This document shows, piece after piece, positions 1 through 8,853 of a DNA stretch of 64,000 nucleotides. The notes beneath the pieces were generated by a model. That model saw only the letters and a list, made by a program, of their open reading frames with translations, searched no databases and was not told where the DNA came from. This DNA is from Bog-756 sp963704585 (GTDB lineage: Bacteria > Actinomycetota > Acidimicrobiia > Acidimicrobiales > RAAP-2). Each line of letters begins with the position of its first letter. Position 1 is the stretch's first letter. Position numbers and translations under genes: made by a program. Location: positions 3,162,001 through 3,226,000 of the forward strand of contig OY969919.1 of NCBI GenBank assembly GCA_963704585.1, written 5' to 3'.

Positions 1-2
1 AC

Positions 3-818
3 CTCGGCCTCCCCGACGAGCGGGTCCTCGAGGTCGCCTGGGACGACTTCGACCGGTCGTTCGAGCCGGACCACTTGACGTCGCTCTGGGTGCCGCCGCT
101 CGACGCGCCGATCGCCGGCGAGCTCGTCGCCCTCGGGGAGCTCGTCCGCACCCTCCGCGAGCAGTGCCCCTGGGACCGCGTCCAGACCCACGGCTCGCTC
201 GCGCGCCACCTCCTCGAGGAGAGCTACGAAGTGCTGGAGGCGATCGACGCGATCGCCGCGATCGACGAGTCCGGTGCAGGCGACGCAGCCGATGAGGAGC
301 GCACCGTCGCCCATCTCGAGGAGGAGCTCGGGGACCTCCTCTTCCAGGTCTACTTCCACGCGGCGCTCGCGGCCGAGGAGGGCCGCTTCACGCTCGCGGA
401 CGTCGCTCGGCAGGTGCGCGAGAAGCTCGTCGCGCGCCACCCCCACGTGTTCGGCGACGTCTCGGCCGATACACCCGACGAGGTCGCGGCGAACTGGGAG
501 GCGATCAAGAAGGCCGAGAAGGGGCGCGCGTCGGTGACCGAAGGCATCCCCGCAGCGCTGCCGGCGCTCGCGCTCGCCGTCAAGCTCCAGCGCAAGGGCG
601 TCGCGGTCGGGATGGATCTCCCGTCGCTCGATGCGGCGCGTCGCGAGCTCGCCGACGCCGTCGCACGCCTCTGTGACGACGGACCGGACCCCGCGACGGT
701 GGTCGCGGACGCGCTCTTCTCGCTGGTCGACGTGGCTCGGCTGCTCGGCGTCGACCCCGAGACCGAGCTGCGGGTGCGTGCAGGCCGGTTCCGCTCCGAG
801 GTCGAGCGGCATGGCTGA
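3..818 (+). CDS. mazG: MazG nucleoside triphosphate pyrophosphohydrolase, 5' end outside window
   Basis: Hydrolyses (d)NTPs to NMP and pyrophosphate, a house-cleaning function in the cytosol. The MazG fold is clear: the metal-binding EESYEV motif, then EEELGDLLFQV about 35 residues later, and the family tail KLQRKGVAVGMD. A TTG at 75 could start a 247-aa protein, but the frame stays open to the window edge. The upstream residues, ending DHLTSLWVPPL, match the linker that joins an N-terminal tetrapyrrole-methylase-like domain to MazG in YabN-type proteins. I therefore read this as the C-terminal part of a methylase-MazG fusion whose first domain lies outside the window. The next gene in the same direction is enolase, 120 bp away. 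Confidence 0.88.
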   Translation, partial: LGLPDERVLEVAWDDFDRSFEPDHLTSLWVPPLDAPIAGELVALGELVRTLREQCPWDRVQTHGSLARHLLEESYEVLEAIDAIAAIDESGAGDAADEERTVAHLEEELGDLLFQVYFHAALAAEEGRFTLADVARQVREKLVARHPHVFGDVSADTPDEVAANWEAIKKAEKGRASVTEGIPAALPALALAVKLQRKGVAVGMDLPSLDAARRELADAVARLCDDGPDPATVVADALFSLVDVARLLGVDPETELRVRAGRFRSEVERHG

Positions 819-938
819 CACCGCTCGTCGCCCGGCCTCGATTGCCCGCCCCGGCCAGGAGGTCGCGGTGAATTCCCTGGTCCGGGCCTATGTGGGTGGT
901 ACGGTTTTCCACAGTTCGAACAGGAGCACGAGCGCGAC

Positions 939-2225
939 GTGAGCGTCATCGAACAGGTCATCGGCCGCGAGGTCCTGGACTCCCGCGGCAACCCGACGGT
1001 CGAGGTCGAGGTCGTCCTCGACTCCGGGGCGTCCGGGCGGGCCATCGTGCCGTCCGGCGCGTCGACCGGGACGTTCGAGGCCCTCGAGCTCCGCGACGGC
1101 GGTGAGCGCTACCGCGGGAAGGGTGTCCTCACCGCGGTCGCCAACGTGAACGGCGAGCTCGCCGGGATCCTCGACGGGATGGATGCCCTCGACCAGCGCG
1201 CCGTCGACCTCGCGATGGTCGACGCGGACGGGACGCCGAACAAGGGGCGGCTCGGTGCCAACGCGATCCTCGGCGTCTCGCTCGCGACGGCGAAGGCGGC
1301 GGCCGACGAGCTCGGGCTCCCGCTCTACCGGTCGCTCGGCGGAGCGAACGCGCACGTCCTGCCGGTTCCGATGATGAACGTCGTGAACGGCGGTGTGCAC
1401 GCCGACAACTCGATCGACCTCCAGGAGTTCATGATCATGCCGGTCGGCGCCGCGTCCTTCTCCGAGGCGCTGCGCTGGGGCGTCGAGACGTACCACACGC
1501 TCGCCAAGGTGCTCGAAGCACGCGGCCTCTCGACCGCCGTCGGCGACGAGGGTGGGTTCGCGCCGAACCTGCCGTCGAACGAGGACGCCGTCCGCGTGCT
1601 CGTCGAGGCCATCGAGGCAGCCGGCCGCGCACCCGGCGACGAGATCGCGATCGCGATGGACCCCGCGTCGAGCGAGCTCTTCGAGGACGGCCGATATGTC
1701 CTCGCCGGCGAGGGTCGCACGCTGACCTCGATCGAGATGGTCGACTACTTCGCAGGCCTCGTCGAGCGCTACCCCATCGTGTCGCTCGAGGACGCGATGG
1801 CGGAGGACGACTGGGACGGCTGGGCCGCGCTCACCGAGCGCCTCGGCAAGACCACGCAGCTCGTCGGGGACGATCTCTTCGTGACCAACGAGGAGCGGCT
1901 CCGCCGGGGGATCGACGTGGGCACGGCCAACGCGATCCTGATCAAGGTCAACCAGATCGGCACGCTCACCGAGACGTTCGGAACCATGGACCTCGCCACC
2001 CGCTCCGCCTACCGGTGCGTGATGTCGCACCGGTCGGGCGAGACCGAGGACACGACGATTGCCGACCTCGCGGTCGCGACCAATTGCGGCCAGATCAAGA
2101 CCGGGGCGCCCGCGCGCTCCGACCGGGTGGCCAAGTACAACCAGCTGCTCCGCATCGAGGAGCTCCTCGGCGAATCTGCGGCGTTCCGGGGTGGCGACGC
2201 GCTGACCGCGCCGAGTGGCCCGTGA
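939..2225 (+). CDS. eno: Enolase (phosphopyruvate hydratase)
   Basis: Converts 2-phosphoglycerate to phosphoenolpyruvate in glycolysis. The 428-aa length is normal for the family. The N-terminal domain has the GNPTVEVEV strand and the flexible loop SGASTGTFEALELRDG. The barrel domain has GDEGGFAPN (catalytic Glu), metal-ligand segments AMDPASSE, SLEDAM and VGDDLFVTN, and the signature ILIKVNQIGTLTE carrying the catalytic Lys. The GTG start is set by the conserved N-terminus, which begins a few residues before the IGREVLDSRGNP segment; an AGGAG lies about 12 nt upstream. The stop overlaps the next start as GTGA, implying translational coupling to the divisome gene that follows. Confidence 0.98.
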   Translation: MSVIEQVIGREVLDSRGNPTVEVEVVLDSGASGRAIVPSGASTGTFEALELRDGGERYRGKGVLTAVANVNGELAGILDGMDALDQRAVDLAMVDADGTPNKGRLGANAILGVSLATAKAAADELGLPLYRSLGGANAHVLPVPMMNVVNGGVHADNSIDLQEFMIMPVGAASFSEALRWGVETYHTLAKVLEARGLSTAVGDEGGFAPNLPSNEDAVRVLVEAIEAAGRAPGDEIAIAMDPASSELFEDGRYVLAGEGRTLTSIEMVDYFAGLVERYPIVSLEDAMAEDDWDGWAALTERLGKTTQLVGDDLFVTNEERLRRGIDVGTANAILIKVNQIGTLTETFGTMDLATRSAYRCVMSHRSGETEDTTIADLAVATNCGQIKTGAPARSDRVAKYNQLLRIEELLGESAAFRGGDALTAPSGP

Positions 2226-2947
2226 GGTTCCGTCCGTCGGGCACCCGCAGGGCGACGCGCCGGGGGCGGCACTCGAAGCGCACCCGACGGGGAGCAGCGG
2301 CGGCGCGACGTGTCTCCGAATCGAACCGGCGACCGCGATCCACGGCGGGGCGCCGGAACACGGGAGCGGCCTCGTCCAAGGGTCGTCGGACCGGATCGGG
2401 CCCTTCGCGACCGGGGAGGACGAACGCGAACCGGATCACCGTCGTCCTCGCCGCGGTGTTCGCCGTCGCCGTCCTGGCGACGAGCTTCCCGTTCGGCTCG
2501 TTGCTCGCACAGCACAAGCAGCTGGCCGCCGCCGCGGCCCAGCTCTCCGCGCTCCGCCACGAGAACGGCGTGCTCGCCGAACAGCAGCGACAGCTCGCGA
2601 CCAACTCGGAGCTCGGCAGGATCGCCCGGGAGGACTACCAGCTCGTGGCTCCCGGGCAGACGCTCTTCGACATCCTGCCTCCTGCGGGGGCGGCCGGGTC
2701 CACCGGCGCCGGTGGCACCTCGATCGGGGATCCGGGCAGTCAGCCCCTCGTCGCGCCGGCCGACGCGCCGAACATGACTCCGGACCCCGGGTTGCCGCAG
2801 ACGGCGCCGTCCGGCAGCGGGAACTCCTCGGGCCGGGCAGCGAGTGGCGGGTCGGGCTCCGCGAGTGGGCCGGGGGCGGGTGCCACGGGCGGGAGCCCCT
2901 CGAGCTTCTGGTCGCGGGTCGTCAACACGCTCGAATTCTGGAAGTGA
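2222..2947 (+). CDS. FtsB/DivIC-family septum formation initiator
   Basis: Small bitopic division protein expected in the FtsQ/FtsL/FtsB complex. I chose the GTG at 2222, overlapping the enolase stop by 4 nt, which gives 241 aa. Residues 1-70 are very basic and Ser/Arg-rich (cytoplasmic). Residues 71-93 form one membrane span, 96-130 a coiled coil, and 134-146 (IAREDYQLVAPGQ) the family signature. The C-terminal 90 residues are low-complexity Gly/Ser/Ala. The order enolase, FtsB/DivIC, DUF501, exopolyphosphatase is a recurring actinobacterial arrangement and supports the call. The long basic N-terminus and Gly/Ser tail are unusual additions to a family that is often 100-150 aa. Confidence 0.9.
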   Translation: MRFRPSGTRRATRRGRHSKRTRRGAAAARRVSESNRRPRSTAGRRNTGAASSKGRRTGSGPSRPGRTNANRITVVLAAVFAVAVLATSFPFGSLLAQHKQLAAAAAQLSALRHENGVLAEQQRQLATNSELGRIAREDYQLVAPGQTLFDILPPAGAAGSTGAGGTSIGDPGSQPLVAPADAPNMTPDPGLPQTAPSGSGNSSGRAASGGSGSASGPGAGATGGSPSSFWSRVVNTLEFWK

Positions 2948-3001
2948 TCGCCGGAGGTGCCGTCGATCGCGGTGACGGCAAGGCGACCAGGGAGTCCCGA
3001 G

Positions 3002-3457
3002 GTGCCGGCGACGGACGATGACCGGCGCGCCGTGGCCGAGCTGCTCGGCCGGGAGCCGGCCGGCGAGTTCGACGTCGTGGTCCGGAACGCCGACGGCCTG
3101 CCTGCGGTGATCGAGAACGCGCCGTTCCTCGCCGACGGCACGCCCATGCCCACCCGCTACTGGCTGACCGACCCCGGTCTCCGAGAGGCCGTGAGCCGGC
3201 TCGAGTCGACAGGCGGGGTCCGTCGGGCGGAGGCGGCGGTCCCTCCCGAGCTCCTCGCCGCGGCGCACGCCGAGTACGGTGCCGCGCGTGACGCACTGAT
3301 CGACGCGGCGCACACGGGCCCTCGTCCAACAGGCGGCGTGGGTGGGACGAGGCAGGGGGTCAAATGCCTCCACGCGCATCTGGCGTCGTGGCTCGCGGGG
3401 AGCGACGACCCCGTCGGTGCCTGGACCGCGACGCAGATCGGGCTGCATCCCGCCTGA
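3002..3457 (+). CDS. DUF501 family protein
   Basis: Member of a conserved actinobacterial family of unknown function, nearly always next to ftsB/divIC. Family features visible are VAELLGREPAGEFDVVVR near the start, then VIENAPFLADGTPMPTRYWL, and a C-terminal half with the segment GVKCLHAHLA. I prefer the GTG at 3002, which has an AGGGAG about 8 nt upstream and places the conserved block right at the N-terminus. The GTG at 2957 would add 15 residues but has GGAG immediately against it. The gene follows the division gene by about 55 nt and precedes the Ppx gene, so it is probably in the same transcript. No catalytic role can be assigned. Confidence 0.85.
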   Translation: MPATDDDRRAVAELLGREPAGEFDVVVRNADGLPAVIENAPFLADGTPMPTRYWLTDPGLREAVSRLESTGGVRRAEAAVPPELLAAAHAEYGAARDALIDAAHTGPRPTGGVGGTRQGVKCLHAHLASWLAGSDDPVGAWTATQIGLHPA

Positions 3458-3546
3458 CACCTCGCTGGCGCTCGGGTGGTGCCCGGGTGGTGTCCGGATG
3501 CCGTTCGCGCAGTGCCGTTCGCGCAGTGCCGTGGTAGCAAGAGTGC

Positions 3547-4479
3547 ATGCATGGAGACGGGCCGGTCGCCGCAATCGACTGCGGGACGAACTCGACGCGG
3601 CTCCTCGTCGCCGACGCGAAGGGAGCACCCCTCGAGCGACTGATGCGGATCACGCGGCTCGGTGAGGGCGTCGACGCGACCGGCGCGCTCACCGACGAGG
3701 CCATCGAGCGGACGCTCGCCGTGCTGCGGGAGTACCGCCAGGTCATGGACCGCTTCGGGGTCCGTCGTGGCCGGGTCGTGGCGACCTCCGCCGCCCGTGA
3801 CGCTGCCAACGGCGCCACCTTCCTCGCCTCGGCCAACGAGGTCACGGGCTTCCGGCCCGAGCTCCTCACCGGTATCGCCGAAGGGCGCCTCTCGCTCGCC
3901 GGAGCGGTCGCCGAGCTCGACCCCGCGGAGGGCCCGTTCCTCGTCCTCGACATCGGCGGGGGCTCGACGGAGCTCGTCGCCGGCTCGGGGCCGGACGACG
4001 CCGACCTCGCCGTCGTCTCGATGCAGATCGGGTGTGTACGGATCACCGAACGGTTCTTCACCACCGATCCACCCTCGGCCGCGGAGCTCCGGTCGGCCGA
4101 GGACGCGGTCGGCGCCGCGGTCGACGAGGCGATCGCCGCCCACCCGCGCCTGCTCGCGGCCCACCGGCTGGTCGGCCTCGCCGGCACGATCACCACCCTC
4201 GCCGCGCTCCGGATCGGGCTCGCCGCCTACGACCGCGACCGGGTCCATCACTCGGTCATGACCGCCGCCGACGTCGAGAGCTGGTACGAGACGCTCGCGT
4301 CGGAGCGGGCCGCGGCGCGGCTCGACCGCGCCGGCATGGTCCCCGGACGCGAGGACGTGATCGTGGGGGGCGCGCTGATCCTTACGGTCGTGATGGCGCG
4401 CTTCGGGCTCGACGAGTGCCTGGTGTCGGAGGCGGACATCCTCGACGGGCTCGTGGCGAGCCAGCTCACCAGCGCGTAG
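3547..4479 (+). CDS. ppx: Exopolyphosphatase Ppx/GppA family
   Basis: Releases phosphate from polyphosphate chains or hydrolyses pppGpp; the two activities cannot be separated from sequence. The actin-like ATPase fold motifs are all present: AAIDCGTNSTRLLVAD at residues 8-23, ATSAARDA, the second phosphate loop LDIGGGSTELV, and GLAGTITTLAAL. At 310 aa it is the short two-domain actinobacterial form without the C-terminal HD domain. The ATG start places the first phosphate motif next to the N-terminus as expected. It closes the core block. Just upstream, a 13-nt unit (ccgttcgcgcagt) is tandemly duplicated. Confidence 0.95.
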   Translation: MHGDGPVAAIDCGTNSTRLLVADAKGAPLERLMRITRLGEGVDATGALTDEAIERTLAVLREYRQVMDRFGVRRGRVVATSAARDAANGATFLASANEVTGFRPELLTGIAEGRLSLAGAVAELDPAEGPFLVLDIGGGSTELVAGSGPDDADLAVVSMQIGCVRITERFFTTDPPSAAELRSAEDAVGAAVDEAIAAHPRLLAAHRLVGLAGTITTLAALRIGLAAYDRDRVHHSVMTAADVESWYETLASERAAARLDRAGMVPGREDVIVGGALILTVVMARFGLDECLVSEADILDGLVASQLTSA

Positions 4480-4483
4480 TGGC

Positions 4484-4506
4484 GTCGCCGATTGATCGGC
4501 GGCGAC
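4484..4506. terminator. Weak hairpin between convergent genes
   Basis: GTCGCC and GGCGAC pair across an 11-nt loop just after the Ppx stop and before the converging DUF2079 gene. There is no T-run, so this is only a candidate. Confidence 0.3.
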
Positions 4507-4545
4507 ACGCGCTCGGACGAACCGCCCGCGCGCACGGATGGGTGT

Positions 4546-6120
4546 TCAGCCGGTCGTTCTCTTCGGGAAGGTGACGCTGATCGTTCCCGGTGGTGGCTGC
4601 CAGAGATAGGCGCCGACGCCACCGGTGTCGATCAGGACCGATGCATGCAGGTGGTTCTGGACGTAGCTCTCAGCAGCAATGTCGTCGCTCGGGACCGCCT
4701 GGGGGATCGTGTTCTCGTTTGCCGGGTCGAAGACGAAGACCACCGGTCGACTCTTCACCGGGATCGTTCCGCCCGGGGTGAACCAGTAGATCGAGGTCCG
4801 GCCTGCGAACCGCCCCATGATGCCGATCGTGGCGATGACTTCCGCGTGCGGCGGGAGCAGGGTCAGGGCCTTGCTGAGCTGCGCCGCCTGAGGCGGGCTC
4901 ACTCGATCGACCGCCCAGCGGATATTGCCGGGTGAGGTGGAGAGCCCGTACGTCAGTGCGAGCACGGCCACGGCTGCAGCGACGCTCCCGGCCGGAATCC
5001 AACCCAAGCGAAATCGCTGGGCGATCCACGTGAGGACCATGACGGTGCCGAGGAGGACGAACGGGAACACGGCGGAATTCTGGAACGCCTGGAAGATGAA
5101 GCCGTACTGCGAGTTCAACGCGTTGGTCACGAGCACCACGAATGGCACGCCGAATCCCCACGCAGATGCCATACCGATCACACCGACCGGCTTGAGCAAG
5201 ACCCAGATGTAATGGAGGCGTTCGTGCAGCATGTTGATGACTCGCGAAGGGTGGGCCAGGATCCCGCCGGCGATCAAGAGGACCCCTGCCGAGTGGGGAA
5301 GTGTCTGGCGACCGGCGAGGTAGGCGTAGAAGTCGAGACCGGAGCCCGCATTCGTGCCGCTGAGCGAGATCAGAGCGAGCCAGCCGAGGGCTGCCCCGAT
5401 GATGAGGATGCCGACTCGACGCGACGAGGACCCGGCGAGGATCGCGGAGAATCCCAATCCGACGAGAGTGATCGCCGCAAAGGAACCGCACAAGAGGGCG
5501 AACGCAACCCAGAGCCAAGCCCGTCGATTTCGGCCCCACCAGAGGTCGCGACCTGCCAGCAGCACGAACACTGTGGAGATCGGTTCGAGATGGAAGTCGT
5601 AGAGGAGCGTCTGATAGACGCCGGGGTTCGCCACGAGGACCGCCAGGACCGCAAGCGCGACACCGACGCTGACCGACCACCGCACCTTGCGCGCTTCGAG
5701 ATAGTCCACAATCCAGAGGAAGACGACGAACCCACTGGCCGCGACCGCCAGATCTTGTAACCAGAGCAGCACGATCGGATGTGGGAAGACGAGATGGATC
5801 AGGGCCAGCGGCCAAATGATCAGCTCGAGATCGCTCCGGACGAAGGGATAGCCCGCGTAGATGGTGTCGAAGGGATTGAGGTGACCCTGTCCGATGAGCG
5901 TCCATGCCTGGTTGTAGGTCGCGAAGTCGGCGGTGAGAATGTTCCGTCGGTAGAGGACCGTCGAGAACGCGACGAGCCCGACGAGCCAGACGAGCAGGAC
6001 GGTCATCCCGCCGATACGAAGGACCAAGCGACCCCACGAAGGCCATGGTCCGCCGCGGTCGAATTCGAGCACGTGCCCGCGAACCGGTGGTGCGGTGGCC
6101 GCCAACGTCGCTGAGGTCAT
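4546..6120 (-). CDS. DUF2079 family multi-spanning membrane protein
   Basis: Predicted integral membrane protein of 524 aa with roughly ten hydrophobic spans. After the first span comes the segment TADFATYNQAWTLIGQGHLNP, which resembles the conserved first extracytoplasmic loop of DUF2079 proteins, thought to be related to GT-C glycosyltransferases. Further support is the pattern IWPLALIHLVFPHPIVLLWLQ. The ATG at 6120 is the first start before the hydrophobic core; the frame remains open upstream but is not protein-like there. A soluble C-terminal domain of about 120 residues follows the last span. It is divergent from the methyltransferase at 6320 and its place beside glycosyltransferases suggests a role in surface glycans, which is inference. 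Confidence 0.75.
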   Translation of the reverse strand: MTSATLAATAPPVRGHVLEFDRGGPWPSWGRLVLRIGGMTVLLVWLVGLVAFSTVLYRRNILTADFATYNQAWTLIGQGHLNPFDTIYAGYPFVRSDLELIIWPLALIHLVFPHPIVLLWLQDLAVAASGFVVFLWIVDYLEARKVRWSVSVGVALAVLAVLVANPGVYQTLLYDFHLEPISTVFVLLAGRDLWWGRNRRAWLWVAFALLCGSFAAITLVGLGFSAILAGSSSRRVGILIIGAALGWLALISLSGTNAGSGLDFYAYLAGRQTLPHSAGVLLIAGGILAHPSRVINMLHERLHYIWVLLKPVGVIGMASAWGFGVPFVVLVTNALNSQYGFIFQAFQNSAVFPFVLLGTVMVLTWIAQRFRLGWIPAGSVAAAVAVLALTYGLSTSPGNIRWAVDRVSPPQAAQLSKALTLLPPHAEVIATIGIMGRFAGRTSIYWFTPGGTIPVKSRPVVFVFDPANENTIPQAVPSDDIAAESYVQNHLHASVLIDTGGVGAYLWQPPPGTISVTFPKRTTG

Positions 6121-6319
6121 GATCAGGTGGTGCGGACGCCGGGTTGACGAGCGTCGGGTTCCAGACGTTTGGCGGCACCTGGCGATGGCACTTCGAGAGC
6201 TTAGCCAGGCGCCCCGTCTCCGCCCTGGCACAGTGCGGCCTGTCGACGGGTTGCCGCGCCGCCCAAGATATGCTCGCCCGGTCGGCAGGTGAGGCCGTTC
6301 CCTGGAGCCGTGGAGGGCA

Positions 6320-7576
6320 ATGCTGGACGTTGACGGGCAGGTCGTATCCGCAGATTCGCTGATCCAGAGGGTGGAGCAGCTCATGCGGACGATCGACGGT
6401 GGGGGGACAACCGCGCCGGGTGCTGGCGTCGCGTCCCAGGCCGGAAACGCCCAACCGCCACCGATGGATCTCCCCATCCACCTGATGCGCGTTGCGCACG
6501 GACAGATGCACCCGCCGGACCTGGACGGTGCAACCGGCGTCCGCGGGCGGATCGGGGCGATGGCCAAACGCATCGTGCGGAAGCTGACCAGCTGGTACAT
6601 CGAACCTCGTTGGGTCCAGCAGCAACAGTGGAACGCTCAGGCAATCGAGTTCGCCTCGTTGGCCTACAACTCCTTCTACCGAATCGACGCACAGCTCGAT
6701 GAGATGCGACAGCAGAATGCACGCTTGCGCCTGCAATTCGTCGCCCTCCGCGAAGCTGTCAACCGATATCACGGTGAGGTCAGCGATATCCACGGCGAGG
6801 TGACCAGGCACGAAGGCTTCTTGCAAGGCGTCGCGATGCACGACGATGTCAAGCCCCTCACGAAGGAAGTGCACGGACTACTGGACCGGTTGGGTGCGAT
6901 CGGATCCACAGGCGCGGAGATCGACTACTCGAGCTTCGAAGATCACTTCCGAGGTGACGTCTCCGAGGTGGCAAAGGCACAGGAGCGGTACCTCTCGCTG
7001 TTCCCGCCCCCCGAGGATCCCGGCCGCGTCATCGACATCGGATGCGGTCGAGGCGAGATGCTCATCCTGCTCGCCCGAGAAGGACACGAGATCACGGGCG
7101 TCGATCTCGACGAAGGTATGGTCGCAATCTGCCGCGAGAAAGGCCTTCCCGCGGTCGTAGACGACGGCATCCACTTCCTGTCGCAAGTGGAAGCGGACAC
7201 GTTGAAAGGCATCTTCTCCGCGCAGGTCGTCGAGCATTTGATCACGCCCGAGATGGAGCAGCTGGTGAGGCTCGCCTACCGCACGCTCCGGGTCGGGGGC
7301 GTGCTGGTCATGGAGACCATCAACCCACGAAGCTCTTTCGCCCTTGGCAATCACTTCTATGCAGACACGTCCCACGTACGGCCGGTCCATCCCGAGACCC
7401 TCCGATTCATCTGCGAGCAGGTCGGGTTCAGCCAAGTGCAGCTCGAGGAGCGGTCCCCTCATCCGGCGCTCACCATCGGTGAGGACCTTCCGGACGGTCC
7501 AGTCGGTGACGCGGTGAGCGAGCTGCTCAAGAGCGTCTTCGGCTTCCAGGATTACGTGATCGTCGCGACGAAGTGA
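6320..7576 (+). CDS. SAM-dependent methyltransferase with N-terminal coiled coil (WbdD-like context)
   Basis: Class I methyltransferase of 418 aa. The SAM-binding motif I is VIDIGCGRGEM at about residue 234, followed by ITGVDLDEGM and, later, the HVRPVHPETLRFICEQVGF tail typical of Methyltransf_23/UbiG-type enzymes. The first ~190 residues are hydrophilic, with a Gln/Arg-rich helical segment likely to form a coiled coil. An ATG preceded by GGAGGGCA sets the start. The stop overlaps the next glycosyltransferase start (GTGA), so the two are coupled. Methyltransferases of this architecture next to large GT4 enzymes are known to cap polysaccharide chains (as WbdD does in O-antigen synthesis); that role here is inferred from layout. 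Confidence 0.82.
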   Translation: MLDVDGQVVSADSLIQRVEQLMRTIDGGGTTAPGAGVASQAGNAQPPPMDLPIHLMRVAHGQMHPPDLDGATGVRGRIGAMAKRIVRKLTSWYIEPRWVQQQQWNAQAIEFASLAYNSFYRIDAQLDEMRQQNARLRLQFVALREAVNRYHGEVSDIHGEVTRHEGFLQGVAMHDDVKPLTKEVHGLLDRLGAIGSTGAEIDYSSFEDHFRGDVSEVAKAQERYLSLFPPPEDPGRVIDIGCGRGEMLILLAREGHEITGVDLDEGMVAICREKGLPAVVDDGIHFLSQVEADTLKGIFSAQVVEHLITPEMEQLVRLAYRTLRVGGVLVMETINPRSSFALGNHFYADTSHVRPVHPETLRFICEQVGFSQVQLEERSPHPALTIGEDLPDGPVGDAVSELLKSVFGFQDYVIVATK

Positions 7577-8853
7577 AGACGTTCGGCGCGATCCACCAGT
7601 TCCACTCTGGGACTGCCGTCGGCGATGCGATCACCAACCAGATGCTCTCGCTGCGGCAGCACTTTCGAAACCTGGGTTTCGAGTCGGAGATCTTCGCGGA
7701 GCACATCCCTGCGGCACTGCAAGGCCGCATCACTTCGATCCACGGCTACCAGGGATCGAGGGACGAGCTGCTCTTCACGCACCACTCGATCGGACACGAC
7801 GCGTTCGACGACGTGATCGGCCTTCCGAATCCGATCGTCACGGTGTACCACAACGTCACGCCGGAGGAATATTTTCGTGACGAAACGGTGCGCCGGTATA
7901 TCCGACTGGGGCGAGAGCAGCTCGGGCTCCTTGCACTGCGGTCGTCTGCCGGGGTCGCGGCCTCGAATTTCAATCGACGCGAGATGCTCGCCGCAGGATT
8001 CCGGCGGGTCGACGTACTTCCGGTCCGGGTCGACTTCTCCGGTTTCCGTCGCACGGCGAGTACGGCTCACCGCGATTCCACCGACTGGCTGTTCGTCGGC
8101 AGGTTGGTCGGAAACAAGTGCCAACATGAACTGGTCGCGGCCTTCGCGATCTACGCTCGCCATTTCGACCCTCGGGCTCGCCTGCTGCTGATCGGGGACA
8201 CGTCTGATGAGGAGTACTCGTCGTTCGTGAGTGAGTGCGCCGAGCGCCTGGGCATCGCTGATCGAGTGGTGCTGCTGGGGAAGGTCTCCGACCGCCAGCT
8301 CGCCGCCGCCTACGCCGGAGCGAGCGTCTTCGTCTCGATGAGCGAGCACGAGGGATTCGGCGTGCCGCTGCTCGAGGCGATGGCTGCGAACGTCCCGGTC
8401 GTGGCGTTTGGCGCGACGGCAATTCCGGAGACGATGGGCGGCGCCGGTATCCTGCTCCGCCAGAAAGACCCGACCTTCGTAGCGGCGACGGTGCAGTCGG
8501 TGCTGTCGGATCCGGTGCTGCGCGACCGCCTCGTGGCCCGGCAGTCGGCTCGGATCGAACAGATCGGGAGGTTCGATGTCGACGCATTGTTGCAACGCGT
8601 CGTCAAGCGCGCCGCTGGGGAATTGACGCCCCTCGAGGTGCAGATCCAGGGTCCGTTCGAGACGAGCTACAGCCTCGCGATGATGAATCGAAAGCTCGCC
8701 CTGGGGCTGGCCGGAAGATCCGATCGCGAGCTCTCGATCTATGCGACCGAAGGGCCCGGCGACTACGTGCCCCGCGGAAGGATCTCGAAAGGTTCCCCGA
8801 CGCCTCCGCCCTGTACCGGCGGTCCCGATCGGTGCCGTTCCCGGACGTCGTGA
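7573..8853 (+). CDS. Glycosyltransferase family 4, part 1 of a three-domain enzyme (frameshift near 8778)
   Basis: First GT4 unit, with GAIHQFHSGTAVGDAI at the N-terminus, a sugar-nucleotide-site motif EHEGFGVPLLE and the following AMAANVPVVAFG. After residue ~355 a second unit begins (QIQGPFETSYSLA). The frame then breaks: after GDYVPR the reading becomes arginine/proline noise and stops at 8853. One extra A near 8776-8781 would restore KDLERFPDASALYRRS, continuous with the next open frame. The GTG start overlaps the methyltransferase stop. The intact gene would run from 7573 to 10894, encoding about 1,100 residues. Confidence 0.85.
   Translation: MKTFGAIHQFHSGTAVGDAITNQMLSLRQHFRNLGFESEIFAEHIPAALQGRITSIHGYQGSRDELLFTHHSIGHDAFDDVIGLPNPIVTVYHNVTPEEYFRDETVRRYIRLGREQLGLLALRSSAGVAASNFNRREMLAAGFRRVDVLPVRVDFSGFRRTASTAHRDSTDWLFVGRLVGNKCQHELVAAFAIYARHFDPRARLLLIGDTSDEEYSSFVSECAERLGIADRVVLLGKVSDRQLAAAYAGASVFVSMSEHEGFGVPLLEAMAANVPVVAFGATAIPETMGGAGILLRQKDPTFVAATVQSVLSDPVLRDRLVARQSARIEQIGRFDVDALLQRVVKRAAGELTPLEVQIQGPFETSYSLAMMNRKLALGLAGRSDRELSIYATEGPGDYVPRGRISKGSPTPPPCTGGPDRCRSRTS

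Noticed and set aside
888..2030. 380-aa open frame antisense to enolase
   Set aside because: Fully overlaps a certain enolase; composition is the Arg/Val/Asp-rich pattern expected from a high-GC complement, with no family motif.
2009..3628. 539-aa antisense frame across the FtsB/DUF501 genes
   Set aside because: Overlaps three convincing genes; arginine/proline-rich, no motif.
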